The translations under genes and the position numbers were made by a program. Below, piece by piece: positions 24,166 through 35,576 of a stretch of DNA of 64,000 nt; position 1 is the stretch's first letter; the number at the start of each line of letters is the position of its first letter. The DNA is taken from positions 744,001-808,000 of the forward strand of contig JAXBDG010000009.1 of NCBI GenBank assembly GCA_036320915.1. Direction: 5' to 3'. Source of the DNA: Linnemannia elongata (taxonomy: Eukaryota; Mortierellomycota; Mortierellomycetes; Mortierellales; Mortierellaceae). Below the pieces are notes generated by a model. It was given only the letters and a program-made list of their open reading frames with translations, was not told where the DNA came from and made no database searches.

Positions 24166-27100
24166 TTATGCGCGAGCCTGAGCCTTGGCAGCCATCTGGT
24201 TGAGGGCGGAACCAAACTTGAACCACTTGATCTGATCCTCGTTGAAGGTGTGGTTCAACTTGATGTCAATGGCAGAGCCATCCTGCTTCTTGACGTGCAA
24301 GTTCAATGGGACACCCTCCTTGAAGGAGGTCAAGCCCTGGATCGAGACACGGTCAAAGGGTGCAATCTTGTCGTAGTCGGCAGGGTTGGCGAAGGTCAAG
24401 GGCAAGAGACCCTGCTTCTTGCAGTTGGTCTCGTGGATACGGGCAAAAGACTTGGTGATGACAGCGGCACCTCCGAGGTGACGGACCTCGAGGGCGGCGT
24501 GCTCACGGGAGGATCCCTCACCGTAGTTCTCGTCACCAATGACGATCCAGGGCTGACCCTTGGCCTTGTAGTCACGGGCAACACCGGGGACGGTGTCGTA
24601 CTCGCCAGAGAACTGGTTCTTGACAGAGTTGACACCCTCGTTCTCAGAGTTAAGGGCACCGATCAACATGTTGTTGGAGATGTTGTCCAAATGACCACGG
24701 AACTTCAACCAGGGACCGGCCATGGAGATGTGATCGGTGGTGCACTTGCCCTTGACCTTGATCAAGATGGGCATGTCCTCCATATCCTTGCCGTTCCACT
24801 TGGCGAAGGGCTCCAAGAGCTGAAGACGGTTGGAGGTGGGCGAGACCTTGACGGCGACATCACCCTTCTCCTTGGGGGGAGCCTGGTAGGTCTCCTCACC
24901 GGCGTTGTATCCGTTGGGAGGGAGCTCGTTACCGGTGGGGGCAGAGAACTTGAAGGGCTTGCCGTCGGCACCGATGAGGGTGTCCTTGGTGGGGTCGAAG
25001 GTCAAGTCACCGGCGAAGGTCATAGCAGTGACGATCTCAGGGGAGGCGACGAAAGCGTGAGTCATGGGGTTGGCATCGTTACGTCCAGTGAAGTTACGGT
25101 TGTAGGAGGTAATGATAGAGTTCTTGGTGCCCTTAGGGACATCCTGACGATCCCACTGACCAATGCAAGGACCGCAGGCATTGGCGAGGACGATACCGCC
25201 GGCAGCGTTGAGGGTTTCCATTTGACCATCCTGCTCAATGGTGGCGCGGATCTGCTCGGAACCGGGGGTGATGGTGAAGATCGACTTGGCCTTCAATCCG
25301 TGGTCCAAAGCCTCACGGGCAATGGAGGCAGAGCGGGCCATATCCTCGTAAGAGGAGTTGGTGCAGGAACCGATCAAACCGACCTCGAGCTTGGCGGGCC
25401 AGCCGTTGGCGTGGACAGCCTCCTTGAACTTGGAGAGAGGGGTGGCAAGATCGGGGGTGAAGGGACCGTTGATATGGGGCTCAAGGGTGTTGAGGTCGAT
25501 CTCGATGACCTGGTCGTAGTGGGCACCAGCATCGGCCTTCAAGTTGTGCTGGAAGGAATCGGCCCACTCGGCAATGTAGGGGCGGGTGGTGGCCTTCAAG
25601 TAGTCGGACATGCGAGAGTTGTAGGGGAAGAGGGAGGTGGTAGCACCAATCTCAGCGCCCATGTTACAGATGGTGGCCATACCAGTGCAGGACAAGGTGT
25701 CGACACCGGGTCCGAAGTACTCGACGATGGCACCGGTACCTCCCTTGACGGTGAGGATACCAGCGACCTTCAAGATGATGTCCTTGGCGGAGGTCCAGCC
25801 GGACATCTTACCGGTGAGCTTGACTCCGATGACCTTAGGGCACTTGAGCTCCCAGGGGATGTCGGCCATGACGTCGACGGCATCAGCTCCACCGACACCG
25901 ATGGCGACCATACCGAGACCTCCGGCGTTGGGGGTGTGGGAATCAGTTCCAATCATGAGACCTCCGGGGAAGGCGTAGTTCTCGAGGATGATCTGGTGGA
26001 TAATACCAGAGCCGGGCTTCCAGAAACCGAGGCCGTACTTGGCGCAAGAGGTGGAGAGGAAGTCGTAGACCTCCTTGTTGATATCCTTGGCGCGGGTCAA
26101 GTCCTTGGCGCCTCCGACCTGGGCCTCGATCAAGTGATCGCAGTGGACGGTCGAGGGGACAGCGACATTGGGGAGACCAGCGGACATGAACTGGAGCAAA
26201 GCCATCTATTTTGTTATTATAGGGACATTGAGGAGGAGGAGTCAGTCAATCGTTATTGCTGGTAGTGTCATCAAATCCCATATGATAACCAGATTGCAAC
26301 TCAGCTCGAGAGCCCTGATTATATTCCCTCTGGAGCGACTCTGTTCTGCTCGTCTGTCGTCCGTATTCCTCTTCTTTATCCGTCCAGGCATATATATCTC
26401 TCTCCTTTCTTTTCTCGGATCAAGGTTTTCCTTGTTCTTCCCTGCCTTCTTTTCATTCCTTCCCACTCGGTCAACTTCGTTATCGCGATCGACCAATGAT
26501 CCCCCTCCGAGTAAAAATAATACCGCGTTATGTTGAAAAATTCTTACCTGGGCAGTAGCATCCTGGCAAGCAACACGATCAGGGCGGAGCTTGAGGTAGG
26601 ACTTTCCACGCTCAATGTCCTGGTTGTGGGCATCATCCAAATGACCATAGACGATCTTCTCGGCAAGGGTCATGGGCTGGTTCAATCTGTAGTTGCATCA
26701 TCCGGTAATCCAAATGATCCAGATCAAGCATCGAGATTGTTGTGGGAAAAAAAGAAGAGAATGAAGGGGAAAAAGAACGGGATATGGTTAGCGAACAGTC
26801 TCAATCAAAACCGACAAAGTGTGTGGAAGGAGGGAAAAAAAGGTTAAAGAGACTTGCCTCTTTCTAACGATAGCGAGGTTGTCCTCGATGCGCTGGTAGT
26901 TGATGTGCTGGTCCTTCTCGAAGTTGGACATCTGGACCTTGCGGGCAGAGCCAGCGGTGGCCTGGGCAAAGGTGCGGAGGGGAGCCTTGATGGCAGCAGC
27001 CTGTTCACAATGGCAACAGTAAAAGAAATGCAGTGGTTTATTAAGTAACCAGGTGGACAGACAATCATGAGCTTATCCTTACGTGTTTTGTTGCGTTTTT

Positions 27101-27166
27101 TGTTTTAGCGCGTATGCTTGGGCTGCTTACCTTCCAGGTGCGGGAAATAGCTCCGGAAGAGAACAT
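24166..27166 (-). CDS. ACO1: mitochondrial aconitate hydratase (4 exons, 785 aa)
   Basis: Exons: 27131-27166, 26858-27000, 26548-26686 and 24166-26205; the sum is 2358 bases. The first introns are GT-AG, but the one after 26858 has a GC donor (AG|GCAAGT) with an AG acceptor. The length matches mitochondrial aconitases. The N-terminus ([28 protein letters not shown]) is basic, Ser/Ala-rich and free of acidic residues, as in a mitochondrial presequence. The Fe-S cluster cysteines lie in GSCTNSS and ACGPCIGQ. Other active-site blocks are [11 protein letters not shown], the GSSREHAA swivel motif and SFARIHETN. The enzyme converts citrate to isocitrate in the TCA cycle and also serves mtDNA maintenance in yeast. 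One local difference: ALEVRHLGG, where ALEPRHLGG is usual. The opposite strand carries a long shadow ORF. Confidence 0.97.
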
Positions 27167-29604
27167 TATGTGTATGTGTTTATGGATATGAAAATGCGAG
27201 AATGAAAATGGAGGGATGGTGGATATGAGGATGGTGTGATATGGAGGAGAGGTAAGAGGGGAGGAGTGAGGGTGGTGAACGTGAAAAGAGTGGGGAGTAG
27301 AGTGGGGAGAGAAGAATGAAGGAAGGAAGGAGTGAAGAAGGAGAGAAAAGAGAAAAAGAAAAAATACCGAGTGGGAAAAGCGCGCCTTGATATAAGGGGA
27401 GCAACATGTCCGAGGTTCACTTTGCTCTCTTCCTCAATGCACGCAAAACAGACAAAAGTAACCAACCAGCAGCGAGAACAACAGAGATTTGATCCCGACA
27501 GAGAGACAGACAGACACCAATCTCCGGCACACCCCAAAAAGGAACCTTTTTCGTGGCCCGTCAACATTTTTTCATGGCCCATCGTCATGCCTTGAACTCT
27601 ATTGCATCCTTAGACACTCTTGATCTGCTCTGCTCTCGTGGCCTTTAGCTTGCGGGGTAAAATGCATTCAGCAACGACGATAAAAATAAAGAGAGCAATC
27701 GTTCTTCCACTGCCAGCCAGGACCGCTCTTTCATACGCCGGCCGATCCAGCCCTCCCTTCGTTTTGTGATTTTCACGTTGTTATTTTACCTTACGCCTCC
27801 CTCCTGTATCCTTCGTACCGTACCATACCATGCCTTACTCCCTCCCTCCCACTGCCACAAAGAACACAACCTTCGGAAAACCAACCTGAACTAGTTAGAA
27901 ACTGCAAAGTGGATAGCTGAACAAACAACTTTCCTTCCTCCCAACGATCTCCCATCCTTCCTTCTCTCCCTCCCCTTCTTTCCTTGTCGGAGACACGGCA
28001 AATCGACAACCGCGTAGAAATAAAAAATCCCTCTCTCACCAAAAAAAGCGCGAGAGGTCCGAAGGCTCAATCTTTCTCCATTCTTCCCTCATGTGCTAAT
28101 GGGAGCCACTAGTTTGACATTGCACGTACCCTTGTGGTTACGATCAATTGGATCCCTGTCTTCAGAACCGGGTAGGATGTGTTGCAATACTCTCTTTGCG
28201 TACCTTTTTTCACTCTCGGACTTTTTTTTCCTTTCTTCACAAATGCCGAAGCTTTCTTGCACATACTTGTTTACCCCTGTCCTGAATTACATTTCTGATC
28301 ACAACGATAATAACGTGTGAGGGGTAAAAGAGTCAGCCAATGAAGCTCGTCCAACAAGGGAGAGAACCTTGTTCATCATTTTGTGTTCATTCTCGAGTTC
28401 TTTGTTGTTTCTGCCTTTATTTATTTATGTTTTTCGTGGCCCTGTCTTGCCTTCGTTATCTGTTGCGGAGATCTTTTTCTGTTGTCTCTGCTTTCAAAAC
28501 CCCCAACAACAACAACAACAACCCAATGATATGTGAACATGAGAAGGAAAAAAAGAAAGAACTCGCAGAAACCATAACTGTGCTGAATCGAGTGTGCCTT
28601 CTTTGCAGCGCGGATGGAGGGGGCGAGGAGGGAGGAGCGGGAGCGATTTAACCAGAGGGGTTGGTTGTTTCACGCTGTGTGCTACTTTTGATGGTAAACC
28701 ATGGGTGCTGTAGTGAAAAAGCGGGACGAGAGGAAGAGTTTGTGTGTGATTTTCATGTTCGCTCACCACCTTAGAGGCGGCTGCTTTGTTGTTTTTTTCA
28801 GATCGCGCCGAGTTGACAGATGCTGTGCAGGCTTAGATACTCGTTCAAAAACATCGATGAAGGCAGAAAAAAATTAAAAAATATCCTGATGCTACCTGCG
28901 TTTGTTCAAACCAATATCTGTGAGGGTTGCTTTTTAGAACCTGCCCCATCCCAGCCCATTATCAAATTGCATACTCATATTTTTGACTTGATTGTCAGTA
29001 GATCATTGTCCGATAACATTTGAAGAGAGCAGTCCGCAGAACCACTTTGATTTTTTCTTCTAATGAAGACGAGTCGTGTGCACTGCTTTGTTATCCCCCC
29101 TGCATGTTCAATTGCAACGCCTGATATCCCTTTGGAAATGTTGTGCGAAAAGGTCTGTTCTCACAGGAAGGAAAGCGTTTGTGCGCATCGAGAAAGGGAA
29201 CATGATGGAGAGTTACATGCCAATGCATTAACGTACCAGAGAACAGACATTCGACTTGAGCGATAGGGTCTGTGCAAGGCGAGAAAGAAGACGCGCAGAA
29301 AAAAACAAGAAAATCAAGCGTGAAGAATAAATCAAATGCCACTCACCGTTGCGTACTTTTGCTCCGGACACACAATTGGTCCGGGGACTTATCTCTCCTT
29401 CCTGTGTCGTGAAAGCTGCTATCTGTGTTGTGGCAAAAAGAAAACGTCGCCTCATCTTCCACCAGAAGTAGGATGAGAAAATACACCTCCACCGCATAAT
29501 TCCAACAACACAAAAGTTACATGCTCTGCGTCCTCTTTTCGTCAGGAAATATCCAAAAGAGGAAAAAATTGATCAGCAGGACCCGAAAGAAGCAAAAGAA
29601 TACA
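27167..29604. other. 2.4-kb intergenic region, no gene seen
   Basis: Upstream of aconitase: purine-rich to about 27370, pyrimidine-rich about 27940-27990, then mixed sequence with short ORFs lacking any recognisable domain. Nothing was supported up to the tRNA-Gly gene. Confidence 0.5.
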
Positions 29605-29675
29605 TGAAAGTGCCGGGACTCGAACCCGGTTCTCAGGCTTGGAAGGCCGGAATGATACCCATATACTACACTTTC
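29605..29675 (-). tRNA. tRNA-Gly (TCC)
   Basis: On the minus strand the acceptor stem pairs GAAAGTG with CACTTTC and the discriminator is A. The D-arm reads GTATATGGGTATCAT and the anticodon loop CTTCCAA gives TCC. The TPsiC arm has GGGTTCGAGTCCC. Length is 71 nt with no intron. One C-U mismatch lies in the anticodon stem (CCGGC/GCCTG). Confidence 0.92.
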
Positions 29676-29762
29676 TCTGTGTAACGTTGTTTTCAGATTG
29701 GATTTTATATCAGTGGATTCATCAATTTACCACGTGATGCCATTTTGCGCCACCAAAAAAAT

Positions 29763-29811
29763 CGCGAAAAAAAAATAAAAAAAAAAAAAAAAATAAAAAA
29801 AAAAAAAAAAA
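29763..29811 (+). repeat. A-rich tract abutting retroelement copy B
   Basis: Almost pure A broken by single T bases, immediately before the 5' limit of copy B. It may be the tail of an older element or a preferred integration site. Confidence 0.6.
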
Positions 29812-30534
29812 CGCGCGGTGGATAACGGTCGTCTAGCCCTGAGACCAGTACCCGTATACTGGCGGTCCCCTCGAGATGCGGATCATGTGCGAGGATTCTC
29901 CTCTATCGGTGGAGCTCGAGCCGTGCATAATGGTAGTTCTGCTCCCGATCGTGACGAGAACTCCAACTTGAACAGTCCATCGCCAAGACGGTTCTCCACA
30001 AATTTGTTGGCTATCTGGAGACGCAGGCTTCAGAGCGGATCTGAAAACCCCGATGCTCCGCGACGATCGCGCGGGAGCAGACCCAGGGCATCTCTGCCAA
30101 GGACAAAACATCAAAATACACAGGCCCCCGTGGCGACTGGAGTCAAGGATATGGTTACATCACGCGTGATGGTTTCTGCCCGTGTGGCGCTTCGCTAGCC
30201 ACACATGAGGATCGGATCTGCCCTGGAGCGACCAAGGAACCACGCGCAGCTGACGAGCGGCTGTTGGAGAGTTTGTTGGGAAGGAGGAAGTTATCATTGA
30301 TGGAGAGGATAGGAAGAATCCCTTTCATTCGTATCTAGTTCTATTTTCTTCCGTTATTGCTGTGAAGAGCAGCTACAATTGTTGCGCAGAGCCAGGTTCC
30401 GGAACGGAATGTGACTGGCGGATGGTGCACTGAAGAGTTTGGTCTGTACTCCCTTTACTTCCAAATGCCTCCTTTGTTACATTTGTCAGAGAAATAATAT
30501 TGTGTATGAGAAAAAAAAAAAAAAAAAAAAAAAA
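29812..30534 (+). mobile_element. 5'-truncated non-LTR retrotransposon, copy B
   Basis: It shares with copy C a coding part (GFSSIGGARAVH, then CPCGASLATHED, then RIGRIPFIRI) and the 3' tail seen in copies A and C, ending in A24 at 30511-30534. Relative to copy C it has lost about 80 bases after 29970 (joining AACTTGAAC to AGTCCATCGCC), which shifts the frame, so no protein is made. It carries some 5' sequence (29818-29890, GRLALRPVPVYW) that copy C lacks. It lies 137 bp upstream of the tRNA-Gly gene, pointing away from it. No clear target-site duplication was found. Confidence 0.82.
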
Positions 30535-31058
30535 GTGCTGGGGGGTTTTTTTGGAGGGAGGGATTCTGTTTTCTCTTTCCTAGCTCCTAGCTGTGTAAGA
30601 AGAGAGAATTGTGAAAGGCAATCCACCCCGACTCAAGCTCTTTCTCACTGGAGTCTGGCCCTAGGGTCATACCTTCGCACCATTTTGTCTCTGTCATGCT
30701 CGTTTCAAATACCCACAAAAAATCAATTTTTCATTCACGCGCTCTTTTGGGGGTTCATTCTTCGGTCATCTTCTGAATGATGAAAAAATGCTGGCAACAG
30801 AAAAGAAATGCTGGTTTTGGGAAGAAAAAACCTGTGTGTCGTTTGTAGTGATGTGGTCCCTGGGCCTTCGTTGGTGTCCATCTACTTTCGCGATAGAAAA
30901 TTGAGCTCTTTTATTTTGCGAGTTGTAACGTTACTTCCTTGTGCCTGCTTTACATTGCCTTCTAACTTTCTCTCTCTTGTAACAATTCAAATAGAAAGAT
31001 AAGAGCATGTCCGCCGATTTTTTTTTGTTCGATGATAAGTCATTGCATTTTCTGGCGC

Positions 31059-31099
<41 letters not shown>

Positions 31100-32388
31100 G
31101 CCATGGCAAGAGGAGAAGGCGAGACAGATATCATTCTTTGTCTCTCAGGTCGTTCTCCTTGTATTATATACTTGGAGAGGAAAAGAAAGAAATGATGGAT
31201 CGTTGAGTGGGCGTGAGTGAAAAGATGAGGAGCCATCGTTGGAGAAAAGGAATGGCTCAGGGTTGACAGGGAATAGCCACTGGGAGGTAGAGTGGTAAAC
31301 GTAGTTGACATGAATTACAAGAGGGAACGCAAAAAAATATATTATATATTGGTGATGGCGAGATGAATGTGAGAGTGAACAAGGCGGCGAATACGACTGG
31401 ACATAAGCAACATGGTACAAGGTAACAAAAGGACAATATCCCAGAAGAAAAAAATGCAGTGCAGAGACAACTGTGCACCTGGTAACCATCAATGTAGAAA
31501 CCATGGTACAAGCCCCAACGAGGATATTGTAAGATGCAAAAAACGAAAGAGAAAAAAAGAGAGAGGGATGCGGAGGGACAGGTTTGATCCTGTGTCCCCT
31601 CACTTTAGGATAAACGATGTTGTGATGTTTGATACTTTGTAGAGTTGCTAACACATCCTTGCAATTGAAAGTTGAGGCAGGTCCTTTATACCTCACTCTC
31701 TCCTCTTGCCAAGACAGCCAGAAAGGATGGGCGGCAATAAAGATGGGCCAAAGGGATGGAAACAAAAAAAAAAAAAGGCCAAAGGGATGGAGGCGCGGTT
31801 TCTTTGAAGGAGGCTGAGCATCAAAAATGAAAGATTTCTCAAGAGGCTCTTTTCCTATGGACCACAAAAAGGGTCTTTTCCGTGAATTACTCCTCCCCTC
31901 CGCTGTTTGGAGTGAATGAAAACGAAAACGAAAACGAAATATAGCCTACTCCACGCTTCCCGATGTTTACCGTATAAACCTCTGAATTCTTCTACAGCTA
32001 GGGCGGGAGGCAGGGAATGAGAGGAAAATATCAGTCCACTTCTGCCCTGGTTAGACCAAGTATTTTAAAAAAAGGAACGAAGACCAATAATTTTTATTAA
32101 TGCATGTCTGATGCATTGTGTATGAACGGGAATTAACCCCACAAAAACTCAAGTAAATAGCTTGCATTGTATACTGTTATTCAACGGCAAGGGTATTATG
32201 GGCAATCGTGAGAACCTGACATTTTTGGACACTCAACAGCCAACAAATAAAATAAATAACACGAAGCATCTCTACCACTGTGGTTGCCTCCACTGAATGT
32301 TACTCTTCCATCGACGCGTGTCTGTAACAGCCAACTTGTCATCAGCGCTCTTTGTCAAGGTAAGCATTGCTTTCAGGGTTAACCATAA
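30535..32388. other. 1.85-kb intergenic region
   Basis: Contains T38 at 31061-31098, purine-rich stretches and a short tandem AACGAAA-type run near 31918-31940. No gene or RNA was recognised. Confidence 0.5.
31061..31098 (+). repeat. T38 homopolymer
   Basis: A run of about 38 T with no recognisable retroelement body on either side. Confidence 0.75.
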
Positions 32389-32776
32389 CCCGGGTTGCTC
32401 GAATTATTCGACAACTTCGTACTAAGTCCATGTAACTCACTTTTTTTGTTTTCAAGACGAAAACGTAGATAGGAGAGGCCAAACTTATGGAGACAGCTTG
32501 CTTCCCTTCGCGCTCCCTCGGAGCATCGTTTGCGCACCCTCAGAGTAGATCATTGAAGCGTTTTGGCTGAAATATCACTTTTTAGCTACTGACAAGCCGT
32601 GATGATGACGATATGGGACACGAACTCCATGAATTGAACCACAAGAAGCATGGCAACGAATCGAACACATTAGTAACGAGTTTGTGATACTGCAACAAGG
32701 TGCTGTGTAAAAAAAACAAAAAAGTGAGTTGCATGGACTTAGTACGGGGGCTGTCGAATAATTCGAGCAACCCGGG
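32389..32776. repeat. 388-bp inverted-repeat element with CCCGGG ends
   Basis: The left arm (32389-32452) and right arm (about 32709-32776) are reverse complements over roughly 65 bases with few mismatches. Shared blocks are CCCGGGTTGCTCGAATTATT, ACTAAGTCCATG and ACTCACTTTTTT. About 255 bases lie between the arms. The outer ends are the palindrome CCCGGG. It resembles a MITE or foldback element. No ORF and no clear target-site duplication were found. Confidence 0.65.
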
Positions 32777-33546
32777 CGGATGTATCTATTTTTTGCTTCC
32801 CGGGCAACAGATATTATTTGTTGTCCACCTTTTTTTGGCTTCTTATATGTTGCCCATAGCGAAATATATTCGTTGCCCACAATTGTGCTCTAAACCGGTG
32901 CCCATCCCAAGATCTTAATTGTTGCTCAAGGCTCTGCCGCTATACGTTACCCTATCTTCCTTCCCCCACCTGCGCCGCGGCATCATCTACCTGTAGAGAA
33001 TCAATTTCTTTGTACTTATCTCATGGATGTGCACCAGGAACATAATAGGTCAGGGGGACGTGTCTTCTCTTCGCAGCCATATTGCCATGAATTAGGCACC
33101 TTGTCTACGCGAAACTCAGAAGTATACGCGAAGTCAGCGGTACATAGCTTGATACATGAGGTTAGCTGGGAACCAGACGGAGGAGTTCTGAATGACCCGA
33201 AAATAAACATACCCGAGGTTGTAAACAACCGTCGGGGATCCAGCTCGATACATGAGGCATGTCAAGGCAACCATGTCGGTAATGGTACAGGTGGGAGGAG
33301 AGAACGGGAAAGGGAGGAAAGAAAATTCGCGGATCATAAGGATACAATTCAATATATGGGGCAACTATGTCGAAGGCAACAAATAATTTTACGGGGTGGG
33401 CAACAGATTGGCGTTTTTTTGGCAACGTATAAGAGTATTCAATCTCCGATGGCAACCGGGGAGGGCAATGAATAGACTTGACTATGGGTAATATATAAGA
33501 AGCCAAAAAATGGTGGGCAACAAATAGATATATCCCAACCCTGACT
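32771..33546. mobile_element. foldback element with repeated GTTGCCC motifs in subterminal arms
   Basis: The left arm (about 32775-32950) and the reverse complement of the right arm (about 33365-33546) align imperfectly. Both run TATCTATTT, then TTTTTTGGCTTCTTATAT, then CCCATAG. Each arm carries a motif close to GTTGCCC(A/T) at roughly 25-30-base spacing: 32820s, 32850s, 32870s, 32900s and 32920s on the left, and inverted versions at 33376, 33400, 33421, 33450s, 33464, 33486 and 33510 on the right. Clustered subterminal motifs like this are typical transposase-binding sites of DNA transposons. It has no coding capacity, so it would be non-autonomous. Confidence 0.55.
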
Positions 33547-33658
33547 GCCAAGTAGAATATTCCAAAAAAAAAGCGTTGGATCATGTCATGACGATTCTGA
33601 GAAGCTCTTCTCTTCAAAAAAGTAGACCATTCCCACCAAAGGACCCATAGGGCAAAAG

Positions 33659-33732
33659 TGTTTGTACTCGGACTTGAACCGAGGACCGTCTGTGTGTTAG
33701 ACAGACGTGATAACCAACTACACCATACAAAC
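33659..33732 (-). tRNA. tRNA-Val (AAC)
   Basis: On the minus strand the acceptor stem pairs GTTTGTA with TACAAAC and the discriminator is A. The D-arm reads GTGTAGTTGGTTATCAC. The anticodon stem TCTGT/ACAGA encloses CTAACAC, giving AAC. The TPsiC arm has CGGTTCAAGTCCG. Length is 74 nt with no intron. Confidence 0.94.
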
Positions 33733-33865
33733 TGATTTGATAGTAATTAGGTTTCTTGCACATTTTTGTTTACAAGCATCTGAGAATCACGTGAGTATGC
33801 ACGTAGAGAATGTGCACGTGACCCAGTCATACAAGCATCTTGATACGCTTGTTTTTTTTATAGCT

Positions 33866-34393
33866 ATGGGCTGGGGATTCTCCTCTATCGGTGGAGCTCG
33901 AGCCGTGCACAGCGGTAGTCCTGCTCCCGATCGCGATGATAACCCCAAGTGGAACGTATCGGACCTACTCCGTGGCATCACCCCAAAGAGCATGTTGACT
34001 GAATGGTGCGCGGTCTTCAGAACCCCACAGTCCATCGCCAAGACGGTCCTCCACAAATTTGTTGGCTACCTGGAGACGCAGGCCTCAGAGCGGATCTGGA
34101 AACCCCGATGCTCCGCGACTATCGAGTGGGAGCAGACCCAGGGCATCTCTGTGAAGGACAAGACATCCAAATACACAGGTCCTGGTGGTGACTGGAGTCA
34201 AGGATATGGTTACATCACGCGTGATGGTTTCTGCCCGTGTGGCGCTTCGCTAGCCACACATGAGGATCTGATCTACCCTGGAGCGATCAAGAATCCACGC
34301 GCAGCTGATGAACGGCTGTTGGAGAGCTTGTTGGGAAGGAGAAAGGTATCATTAATGGAGAGGATAGGAAGAATCCCCTTCATTCGTATCTAG
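33866..34393 (+). pseudogene. C-terminal ORF2 remnant of retroelement copy C
   Basis: An open frame of 175 codons that is only the C-terminal tail of a LINE ORF2. The ATG at 33866 sits at the truncation boundary and is unlikely to be a genuine start. Homology to copy B in frame supports that the sequence was once coding. Confidence 0.7.
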
Positions 34394-34562
34394 TTTTATT
34401 TTCTTCCGTTATTGCTGTGAAGAGCAGCTACAATTGTTGCGCAGAGCCAGGTCTTGGACCGGACTGTGACTGACGGATGGTTCACTGAAGAGTTTGGTCT
34501 GTAGTCCCCTTTACTCCAAATGCCTCCTTTGTTCTGTTTGTCAGAGAAATAAAAAAAAAAAA
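33866..34562 (+). mobile_element. 5'-truncated non-LTR retrotransposon, copy C
   Basis: The best-preserved of the three copies. An in-frame coding stretch runs to the stop at 34391-34393, then the shared 3' tail and A12 at 34551-34562. The encoded segment (about 175 residues) contains LRGITPKSMLTEWC, KTVLHKFVGYLETQ, GYITRDGFCPCGASLATHED and ERIGRIPFIRI. The CxCG...TH pattern near the end resembles the Cys/His knuckle that closes ORF2 of L1/Tad-like elements. The reverse transcriptase and endonuclease are not present. It lies 134 bp upstream of the tRNA-Val gene and points away from it. Confidence 0.82.
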
Positions 34563-34836
34563 GTTTTATTAATGAATGTTGTTGCTGCTGATACAAGCTC
34601 GGAAATAGTGAGCTTGGTTGACCATTGTGCATCAGTGTACAAGAAGGCTATATTTGCTGGCCTATGAGGTTTATGTATATGTGTGGAACTATTGTACAGA
34701 AAGCAGTGAGTAAGGGAAAGCGCGGAAAGATGTAGCAAAAAAAAACTGGGAAGGTGAGAGGGGAGAAATGAAAAAATATTGGAGGTCGTGCGAGAAGGAA
34801 ATCTCAGTGAGCGAGGGAGGTCCGGCTTGTGCAAGA

Positions 34837-35148
34837 CTACTCGATGGCGAGTTCGGCAGATTTCTCGAGGATGAGCTCAAACTCGAGGGCCTTAATTTGG
34901 TTCTCGAGGATGTGCCAGTAGTTGTAGAGAGCGGTTGTTTGGTATCCTTGAGCGTTGAGCTGCTTGACCTCGCGGGTTATCCGTGCCTGTTCTGTCTTGA
35001 GCCAGAGGATCAGCTCGACCGTGTCAGTGATACTGGCTTTTGCCTTGGCCTTGGCTTTGGCTTTTGCTGCTGTGGCCATGGCTTGTTGTTGTTGTTGTTG
35101 GTGGTGTTGTGTCTGGCTGAGTTCGTTGGTGTGGGTTTCGACCTCCAT
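34837..35148 (-). CDS. small coiled-coil protein of unknown function (103 aa)
   Basis: ATG at 35148, stop at 34837, single exon. The N-terminus is polar with Gln runs, followed by an Ala-Lys repeat (KAKAKAKAKA, about residues 29-38). A helical second half (ELILWLKTEQARITREVKQL, then NYWHILENQIKALEFELILE) has heptad-like spacing and probably forms a coiled coil. No family was recognised; small subunits of kinetochore, vesicle-tether or BLOC-type complexes look like this, but that is only resemblance. The gene lies downstream of DPH7 on the same strand. The AAG/GCC repeat and the Gln run may vary in length. Confidence 0.6.
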   Translation of the reverse strand: MEVETHTNELSQTQHHQQQQQQAMATAAKAKAKAKAKASITDTVELILWLKTEQARITREVKQLNAQGYQTTALYNYWHILENQIKALEFELILEKSAELAIE

Positions 35149-35493
35149 TTGTGACGACAGGGGTGGAGTGTGGAGTGCTTGAGAGAGAAAAGAGTTGAGA
35201 GTTTGTCAGGGACAGGAGTGAGGGTAAACAAAAGAGAGTTTTAGGGGTTCGGAATGAAAAGAGGAGAGCTGTTTGTCTTCCTTGCTGTGTCTATGCAAAG
35301 TGTGCAAGGGATGGAAAATGAATGAAGATTGAAGGAAAGAAAGAAAGAGGTGCGGAATGGCAAAGGGATGAAATGAGCTGAAGAAGAAAGAGGGAAATAC
35401 GAAAAAGAGTGCCGAGGGGTGAAGGGAGAGAGGGGAGGGTAGGGAAGGAGAAGATTCTTTCTCACTGTCGTTCTTCTGAATGTGTCTCGCTAG

Positions 35494-35527
<34 letters not shown>

Positions 35528-35576
35528 GGTATATCTTTGTTTTGGTGGCGTTCGGTTGTTGTTTATTTCCATATGC
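35149..35576. other. intergenic with T26 run
   Basis: The 428 bases between the small coiled-coil gene and DPH7, purine-rich on the plus strand to 35455, with T26 at 35494-35519. No further gene was seen. Confidence 0.5.

Noticed and set aside
24250..26265. 671-codon ORF on the plus strand opposite aconitase
   Set aside because: It mirrors the aconitase coding exon; its composition (Gly/Val/Leu/Asp-rich) is what GC-rich codon use produces on the antisense strand, and it has no domain.
33707..33865. N-terminal extension of the retroelement ORF starting inside tRNA-Val
   Set aside because: The frame is open by chance through the tRNA and spacer; homology with copy B begins only near 33873.
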